A stretch of DNA of 8,712 bases. Origin: Actinomycetes bacterium (GTDB taxonomy: Bacteria > Actinomycetota > Actinomycetes > Streptosporangiales > Streptosporangiaceae). Positions within the stretch are counted from its first letter, which is position 1. Every line of letters begins with the position of its first letter. Under the pieces are notes generated by a model. That model searched no databases. It was not told where the DNA came from and saw nothing but the letters and a program-made list of their open reading frames with translations. The DNA lies in contig JAOPYP010000769.1 of assembly GCA_025964635.1 (NCBI GenBank), positions 1-8,712 of the forward strand, given 5' to 3'. Made by a program: the position numbers and the translations under genes. Of this stretch, positions 5,370 to 8,712 are shown one piece after another.

Positions 5370-6287
5370 ATGACCGCGACCTCCGCGTCCGCCCGCGGCG
5401 GGGTCCAGCCCTCCGCCGGCGGCGGCGTCACACGCGCCCGGCGCCGGTGGCGGCTGCCGTTCAGCCCGTGGCACCTGGTCCTGGTCCCGGCCACGCTGAT
5501 CCTGATCTTCCCGTTCTTCTGGCTGCTGGTCTCCTCGCTGGAGACTCCGTCCGAGGCGCTGCACTTCCCGCCGGTGCTCGTCCCGCACGTGCTGCGGTTC
5601 GCCAACTACCCGGACGCGCTGGGCAGCGCGCCGTTCGGCCATTTCTTCGTCAACAGCGCCGTGGTCGCGGTGGTCACCGTGCTGGCCAACCTGGTGCTCT
5701 GCTCGCTGGCCGGGTACGCGTTCGCCCGGTTCCGCTTCCTGGGCCGCGGTGTCCTGTTCGTGGTGATCATGGCCACGCTCATGGTGCCGTTCCAGGTCAC
5801 GATGATCCCGCAGTTCATCATCACCAAGTGGCTGGGCGTGCACGTGCTGGCCGCGGTCGGGATCAACCACATCGGCGCGCTCATCCTGCCCAACGCGGCG
5901 ACCGCGTTCGGCATCTTCTTCCTGCGCCAGTTCTTCCGGACCCTCCCGCTGGAGTACGAGGAGTCCGCCCGGGTGGACGGGGCCAGCCGGCTCAAGGTTC
6001 TGATCCGGATTGTGCTGCCGCTGGCCACCCCGGCCCTGGCCACGCTGGCCGCGCTGACCTTCCTGGACTCCTGGAACAACTTCCTGTGGCCGCTGATCGC
6101 CATCACCTCCACGAACCAGATGACGCTGCCGCTCGGCCTGGCCACGTTCCAGGGCGCGCACGCCACCGAATGGACCCTGCTGATGGCCGCCAACGTGATG
6201 AGCCTGGTGCCCATGCTGATCATCTTCTTCCTGGCCCAGCGCTACTTCATCCGGTCGGTGGCCTCGACCGGCCTGTCCGGGACCTGA
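5370..6287 (+). CDS. Sugar ABC transporter permease 2 (MalG/LacG type)
   Basis: A 305-residue second membrane subunit of the CUT1 importer, partner of permease 1. The N-terminus is a 25-residue Ala/Gly/Arg-rich tail. Membrane segments lie near 35-57, 92-117, 127-149, 165-185, 220-238 and 270-290. The EAA loop contains EESARVDGAS (197-206) and ends at about 218. FLDSWNNFLWPL (231-242) and the C-terminal RYFIRSVASTGLSG are hallmarks of MalG-like permeases. The ATG at 5370 has no convincing Shine-Dalgarno (upstream GCCGCGGTCCCG). Start and stop triplets overlap as ATGA at 5370-5373, the usual overlap between adjacent permease genes, so translation was probably coupled to permease 1 before the tnpB element separated them by more than 1.3 kb. 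Expression of this gene, and of everything downstream, may therefore be reduced. Confidence 0.92.
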   Translation: MTATSASARGGVQPSAGGGVTRARRRWRLPFSPWHLVLVPATLILIFPFFWLLVSSLETPSEALHFPPVLVPHVLRFANYPDALGSAPFGHFFVNSAVVAVVTVLANLVLCSLAGYAFARFRFLGRGVLFVVIMATLMVPFQVTMIPQFIITKWLGVHVLAAVGINHIGALILPNAATAFGIFFLRQFFRTLPLEYEESARVDGASRLKVLIRIVLPLATPALATLAALTFLDSWNNFLWPLIAITSTNQMTLPLGLATFQGAHATEWTLLMAANVMSLVPMLIIFFLAQRYFIRSVASTGLSGT

Positions 6288-6332
6288 GCCATCACTCCCA
6301 GCGAGAATCCCAGAGAAAAGAGGAAGCAACCC

Positions 6333-7289
6333 ATGGGCGAGGAAGCCCCCGTGGTAAGTGAGCCGGCGGCAGGTGAGCCAGCGATGCAGGACAGCGTGGC
6401 CGGCGGCGGCCGCACGGAGCAGGAGGTGGCCTCGCAGCCTGCCTGCTGGCGCCAGGCGGGCCGGCTGGCCGCGGATGTCGCCGGTCTCCTGCCGGCCCGC
6501 GGCGAACGGGTCGCGGTCGCGGGCTGCGGCACCTCGTGGTTCATGGCCCAGTCCTACGCGGCGGCCCGCGAGGCGTCCGGGCACGGGGAGACCGACGCGT
6601 TCGCGGCGTCCGAGATGCCGCCCGGCCGGGCCTACGACCGGGTCCTGGTGCTGTCCCGGTCCGGGACCACCACGGAGATCGTGCAGCTGCTGGAACGGCT
6701 GCACGGGACCGTGCCCACGGTGGCGATCACCGCGGTCCCCGGCACCCCGGTGGCACAGGCCGCCGGCGCGGTCATCGACCTGGGGTTCGCGGACGAGGAA
6801 TCCGTGGTCCAGACCCGGTTCGCCACCACCGAGCTGGTGCTGCTGCGCGCGCACCTGGGGGAGGATCCCGGCCCGGCCGCCGACGCGGCGGAGCGGGTGC
6901 TCGCCGCGCCCCTGCCGGCGGGGATGCTGGCCGCCCGCCAGTTCACGTTCCTCGGGACGGGCTGGACCTACGGCCTGGCCAACGAGGCCGCGCTCAAGCT
7001 GCGTGAGGCGGCCGGCATGTGGACCGAGGCGTACCCGGCGATGGAGTACCGGCATGGCCCGGTCGCGGTGACCGGCGAGGGCAGCATCGTGTGGCTGTTC
7101 GGCACCCCGCCGGACGGGCTGGGCGGCGAGATCGCCGCGGCCGGCGGCACCGCCTGGTTCAGCGACGAGGACCCGCTGGCCGAGCTGGTCCGGGTGCAGC
7201 GGGTGGCCGTGGCGCTGGCTCGCGCCCGCGGGCTGGACCCGGACCGCCCGCGGAACCTGGCCCGCTCGGTCATCCTTACCACGGGCTGA
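6333..7289 (+). CDS. Double SIS-domain sugar-phosphate isomerase/deaminase (AgaS / NagB-II-like)
   Basis: A 318-residue cytoplasmic protein built of two SIS domains, equivalent to the isomerase half of GlmS without the glutaminase domain. Members deaminate/isomerise an amino-sugar phosphate (galactosamine-6-P to tagatose-6-P in AgaS, glucosamine-6-P to fructose-6-P in NagB-II). An N-terminal EVASQPACWRQA helix precedes domain 1, which carries AGCGTSW (63-69) and the phosphate-binding SRSGTTTE (108-115). EESVVQTRF (155-163) precedes domain 2, with FLGTGWTYGLANEAALK (206-222) and EYRHGP (238-243). AGGA (6321-6324) lies 8 bases upstream of the ATG at 6333; an internal ATG at 6384 is a less likely start. 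It follows permease 2 by 45 bases and precedes the kinase by 13, so it is in the operon. Galactosamine-6-P is favoured by the neighbours; the substrate is inferred. Confidence 0.85.
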   Translation: MGEEAPVVSEPAAGEPAMQDSVAGGGRTEQEVASQPACWRQAGRLAADVAGLLPARGERVAVAGCGTSWFMAQSYAAAREASGHGETDAFAASEMPPGRAYDRVLVLSRSGTTTEIVQLLERLHGTVPTVAITAVPGTPVAQAAGAVIDLGFADEESVVQTRFATTELVLLRAHLGEDPGPAADAAERVLAAPLPAGMLAARQFTFLGTGWTYGLANEAALKLREAAGMWTEAYPAMEYRHGPVAVTGEGSIVWLFGTPPDGLGGEIAAAGGTAWFSDEDPLAELVRVQRVAVALARARGLDPDRPRNLARSVILTTG

Positions 7290-7302
7290 GAAGGCGGCTT
7301 AC

Positions 7303-8379
7303 GTGATCGGAGTCGTCTGCCTCAACCCGGCCCTTGACGTCACCCATCACGTGCCGGCCGTCGACTGGTCCGGGGTGAACCGGCCGGACGCGGTGCACGC
7401 GCGGCCGGGCGGCAAGGGGCTGAACGTGGCCCGGACGCTGCACGCGCTCGGGGCCGAAGTGCTGGTCATGGGCCTGGTCGGCGGCATCACCGGGGAGGCA
7501 GTGACGGTGGCGCTCGCTGCCCTGGGGGTGCCCTCGGCCTTCACGTGGGTGCGGGGGGAGACGCGGCGGACGTTCACCGTCGTGGACGGGCGGACCGGGG
7601 CCGCGGCCCTGTTCAGCGAGCCCGGCCCGCGGATCGCCGCGGACGGGTACGCCGAGTTCCGGGCCCGGTACGCGTCCGTCCTCCCCGGGTACGAGGCCGT
7701 GGTCCTGTCCGGGAGCCTGCCGCCGGGCCTGCCGCCCGGCTGCTACGCGGAGCTCACCGCGATGGCGGCCGCCGCCGGGGTGCCCGTCCTACTGGACGCG
7801 CACGGGGAGGCGCTGCGCCTGGGCGCGGCCGCCGGGCCGGCCATCGTCAAGCCGAACCTGGCCGAGCTGGAGGCCTTCGCCGGGCGCCCGCTGTCCTGTG
7901 CGGGTGGTTCCGCTCCGGGTGGCTCCGGCTCCGGTGGTGTCGACCGGCAGGCCGTGGCCGCGGCCGCCCGGGAACTCCGGGCGTCCGGCCCGGAGGCGGT
8001 CGTGGTCTCGCTGGGCGCGGCCGGGTTGCACGCCCACACCGGCGACGGCTGCTGGCAGGCCGTCCCCCCAGCCGTGGTGGCCGGGAACGCGACCGGGGCC
8101 GGTGACGCGGCGACCGCGGGCCTGGCGCACGGGCTGGCCCAGAGGCGCCCGTGGGACGAGCGACTGCGGCACGCGGTCGCGCTCGGCACCGCGGCGGCCC
8201 TGGCCCCGGTGGCCGGGGAGTTCAGCGCCGCGGACTACGCCACGGTGCGGGCGGGGGTCACGGTGGCGCGCGCGGACGACGCCACACCCGCCACACCGCG
8301 CAGCGCCGCGCCCCCGCCGCCAGCCCACTCACCTACCTCACCCGGCGAGGCTGGCGTACTGCGCGGGGAGGCCGGCTGA
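7303..8379 (+). CDS. PfkB-family hexose-phosphate kinase (tagatose-6-P kinase / 1-phosphofructokinase type)
   Basis: A 358-residue cytoplasmic kinase of the ribokinase/PfkB superfamily that phosphorylates a ketohexose monophosphate to the bisphosphate. Seen: the N-terminal VVCLNPALDVTH opening, typical of LacC/FruK; the substrate motif RPGGKGLNVAR (34-44); SGSLPPG (136-142); KPN (183-185); and the catalytic signature GNATGAGDAATAG (261-273) with the presumed base Asp268. The GTG start at 7303 has an AAGGCGG Shine-Dalgarno 6 bases upstream (7290-7296 region). Two low-complexity parts are unusual: a Gly/Ser insert (about 199-212) and a Pro/Ala/Ser-rich C-terminal tail (324-358) beyond the normal end of the fold. 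Its stop overlaps the aldolase start (TGATG), showing translational coupling. Tagatose-6-P, fructose-6-P and fructose-1-P cannot be told apart from motifs; the next gene favours a bisphosphate aldolase route. Confidence 0.87.
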   Translation: MIGVVCLNPALDVTHHVPAVDWSGVNRPDAVHARPGGKGLNVARTLHALGAEVLVMGLVGGITGEAVTVALAALGVPSAFTWVRGETRRTFTVVDGRTGAAALFSEPGPRIAADGYAEFRARYASVLPGYEAVVLSGSLPPGLPPGCYAELTAMAAAAGVPVLLDAHGEALRLGAAAGPAIVKPNLAELEAFAGRPLSCAGGSAPGGSGSGGVDRQAVAAAARELRASGPEAVVVSLGAAGLHAHTGDGCWQAVPPAVVAGNATGAGDAATAGLAHGLAQRRPWDERLRHAVALGTAAALAPVAGEFSAADYATVRAGVTVARADDATPATPRSAAPPPPAHSPTSPGEAGVLRGEAG

Positions 8380-8712
8380 TGCCCGCCGCCAGGATGAGCG
8401 AGATCGTCCGGTCCGCCCAGGCGGCGGGCCGGGGCGTCGGCGCGTTCAACGTGATCGGCATCGAGCACGCCGAGGCGATCGTGGCCGGCGCCGAGGCGGC
8501 CGCCTCGCCCGTGGTCCTGCAGATCAGCGAGAACTGCGCCGCCTATCACGGCGCGCTGGAGCCGATCGCGCGGGCCTGCCTGGCGATCGCGGACTCGGCG
8601 GCCGTGCCGGTCGCGGTGCACCTGGATCACGCCACCCGCGAGGACCTGGTCCACGCCGCGGCCGGGCTGGGCGTGCGGTCGGTCATGTACGACGTGTCGG
8701 CCCGGCCCTACG
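8379..8712 (+). CDS. Class II ketose-bisphosphate aldolase, N-terminal part (tagatose/fructose-bisphosphate aldolase)
   Basis: The first 111 residues of a zinc-dependent class II aldolase, cut by the right edge; full family members are about 280-350 residues. Enzymes of this type (GatY, KbaY/AgaY, FbaA) split tagatose- or fructose-1,6-bisphosphate into dihydroxyacetone phosphate and glyceraldehyde-3-phosphate. Seen: GVGAFNVIGIEHAEAIV near residues 19-35, SPVVLQISE (43-51), and the active-site motif VPVAVHLDHA (76-85), in which Asp83 is the expected catalytic acid and His84 a zinc ligand. SVMYDVSARPY (101-111) corresponds to the SVM(F/Y)D motif. The ATG at 8379 overlaps the kinase stop (TGATG), with GGGAG about 8 bases upstream; an internal ATG at codon 6 is an alternative. 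It is the likely final step of the operon's catabolic route. Fructose versus tagatose specificity is undetermined. Confidence 0.88.
   Translation, partial: MPAARMSEIVRSAQAAGRGVGAFNVIGIEHAEAIVAGAEAAASPVVLQISENCAAYHGALEPIARACLAIADSAAVPVAVHLDHATREDLVHAAAGLGVRSVMYDVSARPY

Noticed and set aside
4102..5373. Plus-strand open frame opposite tnpB
   Set aside because: The minus frame carries complete TnpB catalytic and zinc-ribbon motifs; the plus frame has no recognisable fold and shadow-like composition.
4827..7055. Very long minus-strand open frame (742 codons) opposite permease 2 and the SIS gene
   Set aside because: It is rich in Arg/Gly/His/Pro/Gln with no domain motifs, overlaps three well-supported genes, and is the expected by-product of strong third-position GC bias.
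1..8712. CRISPR array, tRNA or rRNA genes
   Set aside because: No regularly spaced repeats and no tRNA cloverleaf or rRNA motifs were seen on either strand by eye.

Overview
The window is very GC-rich, with a strong third-position G/C bias. Its genes are typical of a high-GC actinomycete (Actinomycetota): a carbohydrate ABC transporter operon with a lipoprotein binding protein and two permeases but no ATPase gene, short intergenic gaps, and GTG starts. I cannot name the genus from sequence alone.

Layout. Positions 1-82 (minus) hold the first 27 codons of a probable secreted or membrane protein with a good Shine-Dalgarno and a signal-peptide-like N-terminus; it runs off the left edge. Just upstream of it on the same strand, 126-1439 encodes a GH4 (NAD/metal-dependent) alpha-galactosidase-like glycosidase. 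Positions 1440-1732 are a divergent control region with a perfect 10-bp palindrome next to the glycosidase start and a consensus -35 box in front of the plus-strand operon. The plus-strand operon runs: sugar-binding lipoprotein (1733-3037), permease 1 (3039-4037), [IS200/IS605-type tnpB element on the opposite strand, about 4034-5349], permease 2 (5370-6287), SIS-domain sugar-phosphate isomerase/deaminase (6333-7289), PfkB-family sugar-phosphate kinase (7303-8379), and the start of a class II ketose-bisphosphate aldolase (8379 to the right edge).

How the genes fit together. An ABC importer takes up a sugar or short oligosaccharide. The GH4 enzyme, and perhaps the secreted product at the left edge, would release alpha-galactosyl-type units. 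The SIS protein (AgaS / NagB-II-like), the PfkB kinase (tagatose-6-P kinase / 1-phosphofructokinase type) and the class II aldolase (GatY/KbaY/Fba type) form a plausible route from an amino-sugar phosphate to ketohexose phosphate, ketohexose bisphosphate and triose phosphates. The best guess is catabolism of galactosamine or N-acetylgalactosamine (tagatose branch), but the hexose stereochemistry cannot be read from the sequence. The ATPase (probably a shared MsiK-type protein), a deacetylase and a sugar kinase are not in the window.

The most notable structural event is a tnpB-only mobile element sitting exactly between the two permease genes. Its conserved right end supplies the stop codon of permease 1, and a structured region downstream of tnpB looks like an omega (reRNA) guide scaffold. 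A second oddity is a cluster of hairpins inside the coding sequence for the permease 1 N-terminus. I see no wholly new multi-gene system here.
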